Of a DNA stretch of 64,000 bases, positions 10,901-22,205 are shown piece by piece. Made by a program: the position numbers and the translations under genes. Location: NCBI GenBank assembly GCA_905221605.1, contig CAJNDS010002528.1, positions 249,001 to 313,000 on the forward strand, written 5' to 3'. The notes beneath the pieces were generated by a model. The model saw only the letters and a program-made list of their open reading frames with translations, was not told the origin of the DNA and did no database searches. Numbering within the stretch: position 1 is the stretch's first letter; the number at the start of each line of letters is the position of its first letter. This DNA comes from Symbiodinium natans. Taxonomy: Eukaryota; Sar; Dinophyceae; Suessiales; Symbiodiniaceae.

Positions 10901-12250
10901 CCTAGGTTGTAGGTTTTGTGGGCTTGGCTAAATCCTGTGGAATGAAATAACGAAAGTTTGAGCACTCCACAGAACGTGCTACGCGGGCCTTGCATGGCCT
11001 TGCCATCCTGGCTTTTTTCAGAAGAACCTGGTGGTAGCCACCTGCGGAGGGGCGCGACAAGACGTTAAAGAGCCTTGCGCAGCGCACACTTCTCTTCGCG
11101 CATTCAAACCGATGTCTTTGGATGCGTGACCTCCTGACTTGCACGAAAGAAAGTTTGTGTGGAGCCAGGCGCGAAACTGCAACACAGAGTAACTCATGTC
11201 ATCGTGCAGCAGGCCACTGCAGCGCCACCTGCTTATTCTTATCTGCATTGCGGCAGGAGCAAATCGACGGCCTCCGTCGTGATCTCCAGCATTGGACCTA
11301 TAAATGGCGCTGTGGTGCTACGATTCAGCCTCTCAGCAAGCAAACCGCTCAAGCAGAGATCGCCCGGAAGACGGGCAGATGCAGTTGAACAATCCCTCTA
11401 TTGCCCAGGAGGAGGAAGCAAGACACCGGTGAAGCAACCTTTGTTGTCGCCAACATGCAGCTGGGCGTAACGGAGGAGATGTGCTCCTTTGATTGCGGGA
11501 TGCCTCACCAGTCTCATGGGCCCAGCCTTGCTTGGAGGAGGAACGCAGGAAGGCTCGCCGAGAGTTGCAGGACCTGATAAACTTCAACTTTCCAGGCAGG
11601 GAAGCCTGGGTCCTCAAGGGGACCCCAAGAGGAGATGAGGGAAGCCGCATAGTGACTATTCTGACTATACGATTATTATTACAGTTATGATGAATTCTTC
11701 TATTCTGCATTAGCAGGCTATGGTTAAAAGAAGAGTGCAGCACGCGAACTATGGCTGTGCCAGGCCACGGGCTCATCAGTGGAGGCCGGATCATACCACC
11801 GTGCACCACCGTGCACCGCCCGTTCTAACCTGCAAAAGCGCCAAACCCTAAACCCTAAACCCGTCCAGCTATGCGGGTGCCGAAATGAGCCCTATGAACC
11901 TTAAAAGAAACCGCTTAGCCCCCTTTATGTCTTTCTCCACAGTTGGGCGCCATCCCTGTCGAAGGATCCGCCGGCGCGCCCTCGACCTTGCCATCGCTTC
12001 CAGAGGAGAGAAAGAAGAAGTCGCATCGTCTTCTGACGCACACCTTGAAGGCTGGAGAAAGAAATTCAACCGGAGGGCGACCCCTTGCTTTTTGACCCCC
12101 CCCCCCCCCCCCCCAAAGAATGGAAAGAGCCCGAAACCCTAAAGCCTAAACCCAATGAGAGGAGAGTCGGGAAACCCTAAGACCCTAAACGCCAAACCCG
12201 AAACCCGGCAGTGCGATGTTACCATCAGCTAGGCGGGTGGCAACACAACG
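10901..12250 (+). other. Unassigned region with coiled-coil-like exon fragments
   Basis: About 11250-11310 gives RQEQIDGLRRDLQHW and about 11537-11600 gives LEEERRKARRELQDL, both heptad-like, so more kinase exons or another gene are possible. About 11950-12093 has a second open stretch, rich in Lys and Ser. A poly-C run lies at 12097-12114, and degenerate CCCTAAA units lie at 11843-11864 and 12133-12205. Confidence 0.35.
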
Positions 12251-12372
12251 CCCTGAACCCTAAACCCTAAACCCTAAACCCTAAACCCTAAACCCTAAAC
12301 CCTAAACCCTAAACCCTAAACCCTAAACCCTAAACCCTAAACCCTAAACCCTAAACCCTAAACCCTAAACCC
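12251..12372 (-). repeat. Interstitial telomere-like block, CCCTAAA orientation
   Basis: About 16 near-perfect tandem CCCTAAA units, the plant/dinoflagellate telomere unit read on its C-rich strand. It ends in ACCCAATGAG directly before the PDZ exon. Confidence 0.97.
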
Positions 12373-12375
12373 AAT

Positions 12376-13147
12376 GAGATTCCTCAACTTCTGCTGGAGG
12401 TTTCGCCGAAAGACGGCGCAGGCGTCGAGCTGGAACCCGAAGCCGGTGGCATGAAAGTGATGAAGGCCGGTTCTCCTTGGCGTTAGCTTCAAGAGATTGC
12501 TTTCAGGGGGTGGGGCGGGGGTTTGGGTTTAGGGTTTAGGGTTTAGGGTTTAGGGTTTAGGGTTTGGGTTTAGGGTTTAGGGTTTAGGGTTTAGGGTTTA
12601 GGGGTTAGGGGTTAGGGTTTAGGGGTCAGGGTTAGGGTTTAGGGGACTGTGGGCTGAGAGTCTACGGCTCAGGAGGGAGGAACGAAAGCTTAGGATGTGT
12701 TACGGGTTCTTCAACATTCCAGCAAGCCAGCGATGCTGGTCGCATTTGTTGCCACAAGCTGGCGGGAGTAGAGTCGCAGCATTTTCGATTAAAGGTCTAC
12801 AGTTGGCATGTTCCCCCTTACTGGGGATTATCGTACCCCCGCGTTGAATCCCTATTACAGTACTGAAAGTGGCTACATGGCCAGCGTACCGAAACTACTT
12901 CTTGAGGAAGCCAAGCCCAGGTTTTTCCCAAACCAGGGCAGCCTGGATTGGAAGCGCGGGATCTGATTATCAGCATTGACGGGATGTCCCTCCGCGGTAC
13001 ACCCGAGAAGGTTCGGAACCCAGTGTCGACTAAGTGCACTGCCCTGACCATACCGACTCCCAAGTCGCTTGCCCTCAGGTCGAGGATATTTTCGGACAGC
13101 ACTTCCGGGACGGAGTTCAGCTGACCATCAAGAGATTTCAGAAGTAG
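12376..13147 (+). CDS. PDZ-domain protein, 3' exons
   Basis: Three exons carry a PDZ fold, a peptide- or lipid-binding scaffold. Exon 12376 to about 12477 has GGMKVMKAGSP, the strand and turn before the carboxylate pocket. A second exon ending at 13010 has GLEARDLIISIDGMSLRG, the classic G-L-x-x-x-D-x-I-x-x-I-x-G motif. Exon 13079-13147 has VEDIFGQHFRDGVQLTIKR and a stop. The last intron (13011-13078) is GT-AG and phase-correct; the larger intron is unresolved because the left edge of the second exon is unclear. That intron holds a TTTAGGG block (12521-12645) and a copy of a dispersed repeat (12803-12868). Upstream exons are not identified. Partner unknown. Confidence 0.66.
12521..12645 (+). 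repeat. Interstitial telomere-like block, TTTAGGG orientation
   Basis: Tandem TTTAGGG with a few degenerate units (TTAGGGG, TCAGGG). It is opposite in orientation to the block at 12251-12372, with a PDZ exon between them. Confidence 0.96.
12803..12868 (+). repeat. Dispersed repeat family 1, copy 1
   Basis: Begins CAGTTGGCATGTTCCCCC and carries alternating short C and G runs (ACTGGGGATT, GTACCCCC). It lies in the large PDZ intron. Related copies are at 13779 and 38166. Confidence 0.65.
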
Positions 13148-13261
13148 CTGGCAGAACGCGTTTGGGTCCCCTGTGCCTTTACAGTTGGGAGCGTGCCCGG
13201 CTGGTCGTGCTCAATGCAAAAAATGGCATGCGGAACTGTGGAGGATTGCAGAGCCAAGCTG

Positions 13262-13442
13262 GGGTATACACCTCTCTCGCTCTCTGTCTTGTTCGCTCTC
13301 TCTCTCTCTCGTTTTTGTTTGTCTTTTTTTGTTTTATGTGTTTTTTGTTTTGCTCTGTCTCTCTCTCTTTCTCCATATTTTTCTCACTCTCTCTCTCTCG
13401 CTATCTCTCTCTCTCTCTCTTTTCTCTCCTTCTTTTCATGTC
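13262..13442 (+). repeat. CT-rich microsatellite
   Basis: Interrupted (CT)n with T-rich breaks. It creates long Ser/Leu-rich or Arg/Glu-rich frames on both strands that are not genes. Confidence 0.95.
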
Positions 13443-13778
13443 TCCCTCTTTACCACTGGCGCGAGTGCCTCGGCCGGAGACGGGGAGTAGTACTTTTTTA
13501 ATCGTCAATACGTCTGAAATTGCTTTCGTTTTGTAGCAATTAGAAGATTTAGAAACGTTTAGCACGAACATTTATTCCAGCGAGAGCTTGGTTAAGCAAA
13601 ACTACGAGAACCTGGCAAGCAAACGTGTCCAGATTCTGACGGTTGTGGGAGGATCACGAAAACAGTGCTGCCCTGGCAGTAGGGCTGATTGGGAGGGGGG
13701 GAAGCAACCCACAGGGTGCGCGGTTCCTGGGCTTGGAACCTCCAAGCCATTCCAAGCCCTTAAGTCCCTTGAGCCATT

Positions 13779-13870
13779 TCCAGTTGGGATGTTCCCCCTT
13801 ATACCAACAGTCCCTAGTAGGGCTTACAGCACCCCCTATTATAATCCCAATTAAGGACTCTTAGTATCAG
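13779..13870 (+). repeat. Dispersed repeat family 1, copy 2
   Basis: Begins CAGTTGGGATGTTCCCCC, followed by TTATACCAACAGTCCCTAG and a short C-run/TATTATAAT tail. It lies just upstream of the first channel gene. Confidence 0.65.
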
Positions 13871-14008
13871 GGAGCAACATCCCAAATTCCAACGCCGGCC
13901 TCTAGCCTCGGGTTGCAGAGAGCACTCACATACCGAGTTGCCGAATGCCGCCGGCGCCTGCCTTTGGCCCCAGCTGATTCAAAAAAGGGGGCGTGCTTGT
14001 TCCCCGCC

Positions 14009-15796
14009 ATGGAGGACGAGTCGGTGACTTCGGAGACCTTCGCATCGCAGCTCACCGAGTGGTTAGCAGAGCGCTTCAAAGAAGAACGCTCTGCAGCTGA
14101 AAGGAGACATGAGGCTGTGCTTGCCGACTTGCAGAGTATCCTGGGAGGGGCCCCACCTAACGGGAGCTTCAATGGGAGTGGGAGGAGCTCACAGCTGTCA
14201 CAGCTAGGGACTGTGGCCGAAGATGAAAGCGTGCCTCCACCCTATGTGAGAACAAGGCTCAAAATGAAGAGGTCGCTTGCAAAGTGGAACCTGAAGCATG
14301 CCGGGACGCATGGCACACTCGGCAGCTTCGCTAGCTTGGCGAGCAGCCAGAGGGCTCATCAGAGTCCCCTCTCCCTCAAGGACTCCCTGAGCGTCAAGGC
14401 AGTGGCTGGCCTTCCTTTCTGGCATCCGACCAGGATGGTACGCTCATACGCCTTTGAGCTGTTCTTCTCCTTCCTTATCCTACTGCAGGCAGTGACAATG
14501 GCAGTGGAGGTGCAGTTCACAGGCCTAGACTGGGGGTACCAGCTGGGTTACGAAGGCTACGATCGTCCAGCAGCGGAGGTATGGACCAGTGTGCCAGCAG
14601 TTGTTCAAGGGATCGACGTGTTCTTCGGCGTGTTGTTCACCATCGAGGTCGTGCTGAAATCTGCTGTTCTCCGTCGCGCTTACGTTCTGGACCCATGGTC
14701 TTGGTTTGACATGGTCTTGGTTGCTCTTTGGTGCATGGATACAGGCTTGTCGTTGCTGCCGCTTGATAGCCACACGCTTCGATTGCTGCGGCTGGTCCGG
14801 CTCATACGGCTCGTGAAGCTGGTCAGAGCAGTTCAAGGCTTCGACTCCCTTATCATCATGACGACTGCCTTGAGAGACAGTGTCAATGCTCTCTTCTGGG
14901 TCGCGATGATCATGCTTGTTGTCGAGATGATGTTTGCCCTGCTCTTGAACCAAGTGCTCATGAGCCTTGTCCGAGGAGCAGGCTTAGGTCTGACAGCTGC
15001 AGAAGAAAGAACTTTGTTTGAGTATTTTGGAACCTTCCCCAGAGCCATGCTGACCATGTTCCAGTTCACGCTGGGGACTTGGGTCCCCGTGGCCCGCATT
15101 CTGCAGGAGGTCGTGAGCCCATATTTCAACATCTTTTCAATCTTGCACAAGGTTACCGTTGGCTTTGCATGCATCGGCGTGATCAACGGTGTGTTCATGC
15201 AGGAAACTCTCAAAGTCGCGCAGTCCGACGACGTCATCATGATGCGAGACGTGGCAAGACGAGAGAAGATCCATGCATCAAAGATGAAGGATTTCTTTCG
15301 CTATGCGGACCATTCAAAGGACTATGTCATAACCCGCGAGGAATGGCAACGTGTCATGGAAGGTACTCATGCTCAGCATTGGTTTGAGGCTCAAGGCCTC
15401 AATGTCGAAGATGCCAACACAGTCTTCAGCCTCATTGACAGGGACAACAGCCAGACCATTACGATGCACGAGCTCATCAAGGGCGTGAACCAGCTGAAAG
15501 GGCCTGCAAGGAGCCTTGACCTGGTCATGATGACAGAGCGGCACAATCAGCTCATGGATCAGATGACAGACTTGCTGGAGAGGTGGGGCGGCGGCAGCCC
15601 GAAAGCCTCCAACTTTTTTGCCACACCATCCTCAAGTCCGGGAGGAACCCAAAACTTTCAGGAGAAATTTCAGAGCTCCTCGAGCCCTCGAGGGAGCCGG
15701 GACTTTCAAGGCAAGTATCAGAGCAGTCCCAGCCCTGGAGGCCGGGACTTGCAGGAAGAAGAGAGGAATCCGAATGAAATCGGCCTTTCGGTGTGA
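14009..15796 (+). CDS. One-domain voltage-gated cation channel with EF-hands, paralog 1 (intronless)
   Basis: 595 residues from an ATG in good context (GCCATGG). Six-helix ion-transport domain: S1 at about 147-168 (YAFELFFSFLILLQ), S2 near FFGVLFTIEVVLK, S3 at DPWSWFDMVLVALW, and an S4 voltage sensor from about 257 with Arg/Lys every third residue (LRLVRLIRLVKLVRAVQ). After S5, the pore reads FTLGTW (353-358) where bacterial Na channels have TLESW. After S6 come two EF-hand-like loops, DHSKDYVITREEW (about 434) and DRDNSQTITMHEL (about 477). The C-terminus is a Ser/Gly/Pro-rich repeat. Four such subunits would be expected to form one channel in the plasma or flagellar membrane, tuned by Ca2+. 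Ion selectivity cannot be read with confidence because the filter lacks the usual acid. It lies 0.75 kb upstream of a paralog in the same direction. Confidence 0.92.
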   Translation: MEDESVTSETFASQLTEWLAERFKEERSAAERRHEAVLADLQSILGGAPPNGSFNGSGRSSQLSQLGTVAEDESVPPPYVRTRLKMKRSLAKWNLKHAGTHGTLGSFASLASSQRAHQSPLSLKDSLSVKAVAGLPFWHPTRMVRSYAFELFFSFLILLQAVTMAVEVQFTGLDWGYQLGYEGYDRPAAEVWTSVPAVVQGIDVFFGVLFTIEVVLKSAVLRRAYVLDPWSWFDMVLVALWCMDTGLSLLPLDSHTLRLLRLVRLIRLVKLVRAVQGFDSLIIMTTALRDSVNALFWVAMIMLVVEMMFALLLNQVLMSLVRGAGLGLTAAEERTLFEYFGTFPRAMLTMFQFTLGTWVPVARILQEVVSPYFNIFSILHKVTVGFACIGVINGVFMQETLKVAQSDDVIMMRDVARREKIHASKMKDFFRYADHSKDYVITREEWQRVMEGTHAQHWFEAQGLNVEDANTVFSLIDRDNSQTITMHELIKGVNQLKGPARSLDLVMMTERHNQLMDQMTDLLERWGGGSPKASNFFATPSSSPGGTQNFQEKFQSSSSPRGSRDFQGKYQSSPSPGGRDLQEEERNPNEIGLSV

Positions 15797-16548
15797 GTCG
15801 AGCGGAGAATAGAGCCTGACTATGGGTTGCCAGGGCCGGGCGCGGAAGTTCGACACAGGTTTCAACACGTGAGACGCCGTGTCACCCCTTGTCCTAATAT
15901 TCTAAGTCCAGGAAGCCATACTGGCCGTCATACCAAAAAAGGTTACGACGTGCACTTGTTTCACCCAGTCGCAGAAAAAACAAACGCTTGCATGCCATTA
16001 TGGCAGACACCCCAGCAGACGGATTGACTCCTTCACCTGAGGGCTCCTTGGGTCAGACCCAAGTACCTCCCTGCATCTCCGCTCAAGCGATTGCGTAGCC
16101 GAGATGGCATCTGTCGAGCTTCGTTCCGGCCTCTTATCGGTTGAGCGACTGGAAGCTGGATCCACAGCATGAGCGCCCCGAGACCCACCGAGAAAGGTAG
16201 CTACGTTCATGTTCATGGAGGCTTGTAGCAGAAAGTGTCCGTTCTGGGGCACGAAACAGGCTCTGCGTGACTACTTCAACTTTGAACCCCAGAAGCTGCT
16301 GAGGGATGTCCCGGAGAACCCCCGGTTGAGAGCAGAAAACAGCATAAAGAATCTCTGGCAGCGCTAGCCCCACGCAGTTCCTTCGGCTCCTCTTTGGCTC
16401 GCGTTGCCCCCTGCATCTTTGCATGTCATGTGCTCTCCGTGTGCTCTCCGAGGCCCAAAGATGCTCCTAAGGAGCACGCAGCTCGGATCTTTAGGATCGT
16501 TATAGGATCGTTATAGGGTATCAGCCCATATCAGAATCCAGACTTGCC

Positions 16549-19216
16549 ATGGACCCTGGCGCTCGGATAACTCCTGAACTGCTGAGCTGGGTGCAGACAG
16601 CCTTGGCGCGAGAGCTCCAGGCGTTAGAGCGAGGCCACCAAGCTGTCATCGAGCACCTTCAGCACCTTCAGACGATGCAATTGGGATCGCTCGGAGAGAA
16701 GCCCCCTGAAGTCTCTGAGCCGGAGAAGGGTCCAATCGGGCTGGTTGACCACGAGCCTTCGGAGATTTTCCAATCTCATATGAGCATTGAAAGCGATAAA
16801 CAGAGCACAGCTACAGTTACAAAGGACAACAGGCGCTTCACAAGAAGCCCATCTTCGTTGAAAGACTCTTTAACTCTGGATGACGGGCCCGAGAAGCCCT
16901 TCTGGCATCCAGACCGTTTTGTCAAGTCGTGCGGTTTCGAGGTCTTTTTCTCCTTCCTGATCTTTCTCCAGGCTTTGAGCATGGCGATAGAAGTGCAGTA
17001 CACGGGCCTGCAGTGGGGTTACGAGCTCAACTATGAGGGATATGCTCTTCCCGCTTTGGAGGCAGGCGCTCGTTTCTTTGCTTATCTTTTATGGTTGTGT
17101 GCCCCCTTGGCCTAAGATAACCCTAAACCCTAGACCCTAGACCCTAGCCCTAAACCCGAGCCCAGACTTCCTAAACTTCCTAAGCCCTAAACCTGAGCAG
17201 CGAGCCTGGTCTCAAAGTTGTTGCCCACAGGCATGGCCGGGAATACCGGCCTTCTTGCAGACTGTTGAGATGTTCTTTGGGTGTTTCTTTCTAGTGGAGG
17301 CGGTGCTCAAGGCCTGCGGCCTTGGAAGGGAGTTCCTATGTGATCCGTGGAACTGGTTTGACTCATCACTGGTGGTTCTATGGCTTGTTGACACACTTCT
17401 GACGAACCTCCCGATTGAGACACCATTCTTGAGGTTGATTCGCTTGATGAGACTTATTCGACTCGTGAAGCTCGTACGCTTCGTGCAGGGCTTTGACTCC
17501 CTCATTGTGATGACAACATCCTTGCAGCACTCTGTCAATGCACTCCTGTGGGTCGCGGTGATCATGATGATGGTTCAGCTGCTGTTCGCACTTCTGCTCA
17601 ACCAAGTTCTGATGACCTTTGTTACAAGTTCCTTCTTCAACTTCTCCGCGGAGGACCAGGTCAAGCTGTTTGAGTACTTCGGCACATTTCCAAGATCCAT
17701 GCTGACCATGTTCCAAATGACTTTGGGCACTTGGGTTCCCGTTGCCCGGATCTTGCAAGAAGTCGTCAGCCCAGCATTCAACATCTTCACCATCCTACAC
17801 AAGGTGACCGTCGGGTTCGCCTGCATAGGACTGCGTCTCAATCTTTTTTTGTTTCTCAGCTTCTTACGCAGCCTGGGCCTCCAAAATCGAACCTCTATCG
17901 CTGCCTTCCTGAACATGTCAGAACTTCTGCCGTCCGCGAGGCATTGCTTTTGTTCATGTAAACGCCCATGAACGATGCTGTTCACCCACCCCCTTGCAAG
18001 CTTAAGGTATGTTTGCTGTCTGCAAGATGTAGGGCACGTGGCCTCTCAGCATGGAAGACGATCGTCAACACGACCCATGGCTCATGATCGACATCACCCG
18101 TCTGCAATCCCTGAGGGACATGATCGTCGTACTTACCCATGCAAAAATTCCGCTCATTGCCAAAATCACGAATATTCTGCCGGTTTTTCTGCTGATGCGT
18201 CTTGCAAACGTCCCTGCGACAGGCTCACAATCAACTATGATACTGCACATGGGGCACTGTTCATTCTGCGACTTTTCCGCAGCAAACGCCGCAAGATGCC
18301 CCTGCACCCGCAGCACGAAAGAAGAAGACAAGCGCGCTCCCGCACCTGTAATCAACGAACCACAGTGCTCCGCACCCACTGCAAAATGATGCTGCACCAT
18401 CGCCCCGCACCCGGCACGAAAAAGACCTGTGACATTGGCACTCTTGCCCCCAAAATCTGACCTGCGTGCATCCGCCATGCCGCGCATTGCTCCTGAAAGG
18501 AAGTGCCGTAACGAAGGGAGGGTTAAACTGTTATAAAGCACAAGCCCGAAGCCTGACAAACCTGGACCTAGTTTCTTGGGCACGGTGGCAGGAGTGATAA
18601 ACGGCGTATTCATGCAAGAAACGATGAAAGTGGCCCAGTCAGACGACGTCATTATGATGCGGGACGTGGCCAGGAAGGAGAAGATTCACAGCAAGAAGAT
18701 GCACAGCTTTTTCCAGTACACGAACCGCTCGGGCTCCGAGATCACCAGGGCAGAATGGAATGCTGTCATGGCAAATCCTGGTGCCCGACACTGGTTTGCG
18801 GCGCAGGGCCTCCCAATGCATGACCCTGATCTTGTTTTCGACCTCCTTGATCAAGACCGCAGTGAGTGTGTCACGATGGATGAGCTCCTCCGCGGGGTGC
18901 CTCGGAATGTTACATTCAGACACTTGCTTCTAGGGTAGCTGCCCGATCTCTTTCTCCACGTTAGGCTTTTTCTCTGCCGTTGATGTCTTCGAGGCCTTAG
19001 ACATATTCGGCTGAGGTGTCTCAACTGCAGGGTGCGGCAAGGAGCATGGACTTGGCGTGCCTCGCTGACAGTAACCGGCAACTCCTGTCGAGCGTGAAAG
19101 CGCTAAGACTGGCTCAAGAAGGCAAACCTGAGGGTGGTCAAACAAAGCGGTCGAAGTCGAAGGAAGCCGCGACAGTTCGCTTTGGGGAGCCCGACATTGC
19201 TGTGTCGAGGCTCTAG
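16549..19216 (+). CDS. One-domain voltage-gated cation channel with EF-hands, paralog 2 (three introns)
   Basis: Four exons, 16549-17061, 17231-17828, 18592-18896 and 19016-19216, give 538 residues collinear with the upstream paralog. Donors are GC, GA and GT in order; all acceptors are AG|G. S1 reads FEVFFSFLIFLQ, S4 RLMRLIRLVKLVRFVQ, and the pore TLGTW again. The first EF-like loop begins with Asn (NRSGSEITRAEW), so it may bind Ca2+ poorly; the second is DQDRSECVTMDEL. The N-terminus differs strongly from paralog 1, and the C-terminus is shorter and Lys-rich. Intron 1 contains a degenerate CCCTAAA block and intron 2 is 763 nt. Tandem duplication is clear; paralog 1 has no trace of the three introns. 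Confidence 0.9.
17118..17195 (-). repeat. Degenerate telomere-like block inside a channel intron
   Basis: CCCTAAACCCTAGACCCTAG-type units within intron 1 of channel paralog 2 (17062-17230). Confidence 0.85.
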
Positions 19217-20770
19217 AGGCATGCCGAAGGCATCGACTCTTGAGCACCAGATCGAAGCCGACTTGCAGGAACTAAGTAACGCGTGGGGTGCAACAAATGC
19301 CGCTCATGGCGCTCTTTGCTTGCTCCTGTCCAGCTCTCTCCTTCCCGCGTGGTGGATGGCAACTCATTGTTACCCCACCTGGCCAGGCTTACAGGGTATG
19401 ATTCTTATATGAAACAGGGTTTATATGACTGTTATGGGTGAGTGTATATAAGGTTCCTTCTTAATCTTGGTGAGTGTATATACTGGGTGTCCTTACAAGG
19501 CATATAGGCCCTACTTCATACGGGCACGCTGGAATCCAGGGTGCGCCCACGATGCATGCCCTGAGGCGGGTTATGAGCACATCTTTGGAATTAACATAGT
19601 GGAGCACCATGCCGCCACAGTCAGCTAGCACATCAACGCAGCAGGTAAGAGCGCTTAAGACTCGTTCCAAAGCTTTTGTTCGGTTCCAAGCGACAGATTG
19701 CATCTCAGACGAGCTTACACAAAATACTTTCAAATGGCCGCCGCTCCATGGCTTGCACCGAGCACCCCTCGAGATGAGCTCAATAGGCTTGGCAACTGCG
19801 GCCAGTGCATGCATCGATGTTCTTAGGGCTTGCTCTTCTGTAAGTGTAGTCCTGCCAGCACACTCCAGCTTCCCAGGCTTTTCCACGACCTCCAACATGA
19901 ACTAAAAACTGCACGTTGCTATCGGACACGTCGCCCGAACAGGCCGAGGCCGAAGCCGAAGTGCACGCCCTCCAGGGCCACATGTCAGCACCTGCAAGAG
20001 AAAGAGCGCCCTAGACACGCCTAGACCCTAAACCCTATAGGGCCTAGATGAAAGTGAGACCGAATATGGGCACAGGACGGAGTATGTTGGCAGCCTTGAC
20101 GTTATAGCATTGGTGGGCAATGAGTCGCTTCTGCCTTTTATCTCATCCTGTTGAACGCCTTGCCTGATGCCACGAACCTAATAGAATTGCCTGCGTCCTT
20201 AACTTGCAGTGGCGATGTACGTGAGACCTACCGACCGTAGCCTTGCTTGCGTTGCGCGAGTGTGAGAGTCGAAGCCGGCACCGAACGCCATCCCCGTGGC
20301 GAAGTGATGTGATCTGCATCTCATGGTCTCAGGTCTTCAGTCAAGGCCCGTGCCTTGGTTTTTCGCCCTTGGCGGAAGCTCCTCTTTGAACGACTGGGTT
20401 GGGGCTTAGGCCCATTGTAGCGATCTAGTAGGGTTTAGGGTACGGGAACCATGCAAGGAGGAACTATCTCAGGGATATTCAGGGATAAACTCAGGGATGA
20501 AACCCTTCTCAAACACATACGGCTGTAGCGGAGTTCATAGTCTCCAAACCTCGCCCTTTACTCCCCGAAGGGCTACCAAGCCGGGCTACCACCGGGCGTC
20601 CGGTGAGGGATAACCAGGCCTGAGCCACCCACCCAACCAAGGGTCCTACCACCAAGACCAACACCCCTTTTCTCACAACTGAAAGCTCCTGAGGCCATCC
20701 TTGAGCCAACAAGGTACAGTTAAGACATGTTTCACGTCTTTCCTAACAGTCTTACTACATCTCCGCACAG

Positions 20771-20812
20771 GGTTTAGGGTTTAGCGTTTAGGGTTTAGCG
20801 CTTTGGGTTTTG
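20771..20812 (+). repeat. Short telomere-like block (TTTAGGG/TTTAGCG)
   Basis: Five to six units; TTTAGCG variants alternate with TTTAGGG. Confidence 0.85.
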
Positions 20813-21499
20813 TGCGTCGTCCCTCGCCAGCAACACCGGTATTTAGGGTACCGAGGTGGTGGGCTTCCTACTGAACCAGAGGCTCTTCTCTGCACCCTTA
20901 GCACTGGAGCCGCCGGAAGCTCAGTTGTGTGCAGGCTTGGCCCCCTTATGTCAGCACAGTGGACTATTTCGGCTCTTATGTTATGATATGAATGCATTGT
21001 TTTATTGCTATATGATTTTCTTGTTATGATTTTCCTGTTATACTATTTTCAGTTATATTTGTATATTCGTACATTTTCGTACGCCTATTTTCGTATACAT
21101 GTATACTGATATGTTATGATACCATTATAGTATCGGATCAATACAGGCTGGCATTCGTACTTATAGTATGAACATATTCTTGTAGTAGAAGGTCTACAGC
21201 CCGAAGCCGTAAGCCACCGCCAATACTGGAGGCGGGCACGAGGCCAAGAATACTTCCGCCTCGTTGCCCCAAAGCTTCCGGACTATCTTTCGCAGCTGCA
21301 AGCCCAGCTTCAGAAAGTCACACGCAGTTTGCTCTTGAGTCTGTGATGGTTTCCAAGAGGGGATCTTTCTGCATGAAGCGCCAACTTTGAGAGCTTGTTT
21401 GTGTACGCGGCTGATACGGAACAAACTACTGGTCGCAGGAAATAGCAGGAATTCTCATTGCGGCCATGCGACTGCAGCCCGACTATGCCCGAGTACGCC

Positions 21500-21668
21500 C
21501 GAGCACGCATACCCGGTCGTACCCGGTCATACCCGCCCATACCCTCCCATACCCGGTCATACCCGGTCATACCTGGTCATACACGGTCATACCCGGTCAT
21601 ACTCAGTCATACCCGGGCACACCCGGGCATACCCGGGCATACCTGTTCATACTCGGTCATACCGTCCC
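21500..21668 (+). repeat. 10-bp minisatellite (CATACCCGGT)
   Basis: About 16 copies of CATACCCGGT with substitutions (CCGCC, CCTCC, CACGG, CCGGG). Because 10 is not a multiple of 3, the array stays open in all three + frames and repeats a His-Thr-Arg-Ser-Tyr-Pro-like peptide. Confidence 0.95.
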
Positions 21669-22152
21669 GTGTCTTTTCGCAGTCGCTGTTTCCCGTCACA
21701 GTGGGAAATCTCACAACTTTGCGCGCTGGCAGGTTTCAGGAGGCGTTCGACATTGTGCTCGAAAACCTGCCTGAGGCATGTTATTGGGCAATTTGTGGCA
21801 AGCAGTCGATATGCTGGCTGGCTAGAGACTTCCTGCAGGTGGACTGGATGCGATGCTCGCATGGGGACGCTACGGTGACTATCATGGTGGAGCCGCTTCT
21901 GTGTAATTGATTGTGCGCCTGATGCGCAGCCGATGCAACGTCCGAGAGTGAAGTCAGGCACGGCAGATAAGAGCGCGAGAGCAGGCCAGATCACAGGACC
22001 TTGGGCAGCAGGGCCCCGGGCAAGAACAGTTCCTAACAAGCGTGGCAGTGTCACATGTCGGAGTGTTTTGGAACTCCGTTGCAAGTATGGCAGCCTGAGC
22101 AGGATGTCAACCGCCCGGAGGAGCCTGAAGACGAGCTGCTTGGCTCGGATGC

Positions 22153-22205
22153 TGGGTTTAGGGTTTAGGGTTTAGGGTTGGGGTTTAGGGTTTAGGGCTT
22201 AGGGC
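22153..22205 (+). repeat. Interstitial telomere-like block, TTTAGGG
   Basis: Seven TTTAGGG-type units, one truncated (TTGGGG). Confidence 0.93.

Noticed and set aside
20541-20700. GC-rich stretch resembling a structured RNA or SINE
   Set aside because: No pol III A/B boxes, tRNA fold or terminator could be made out.
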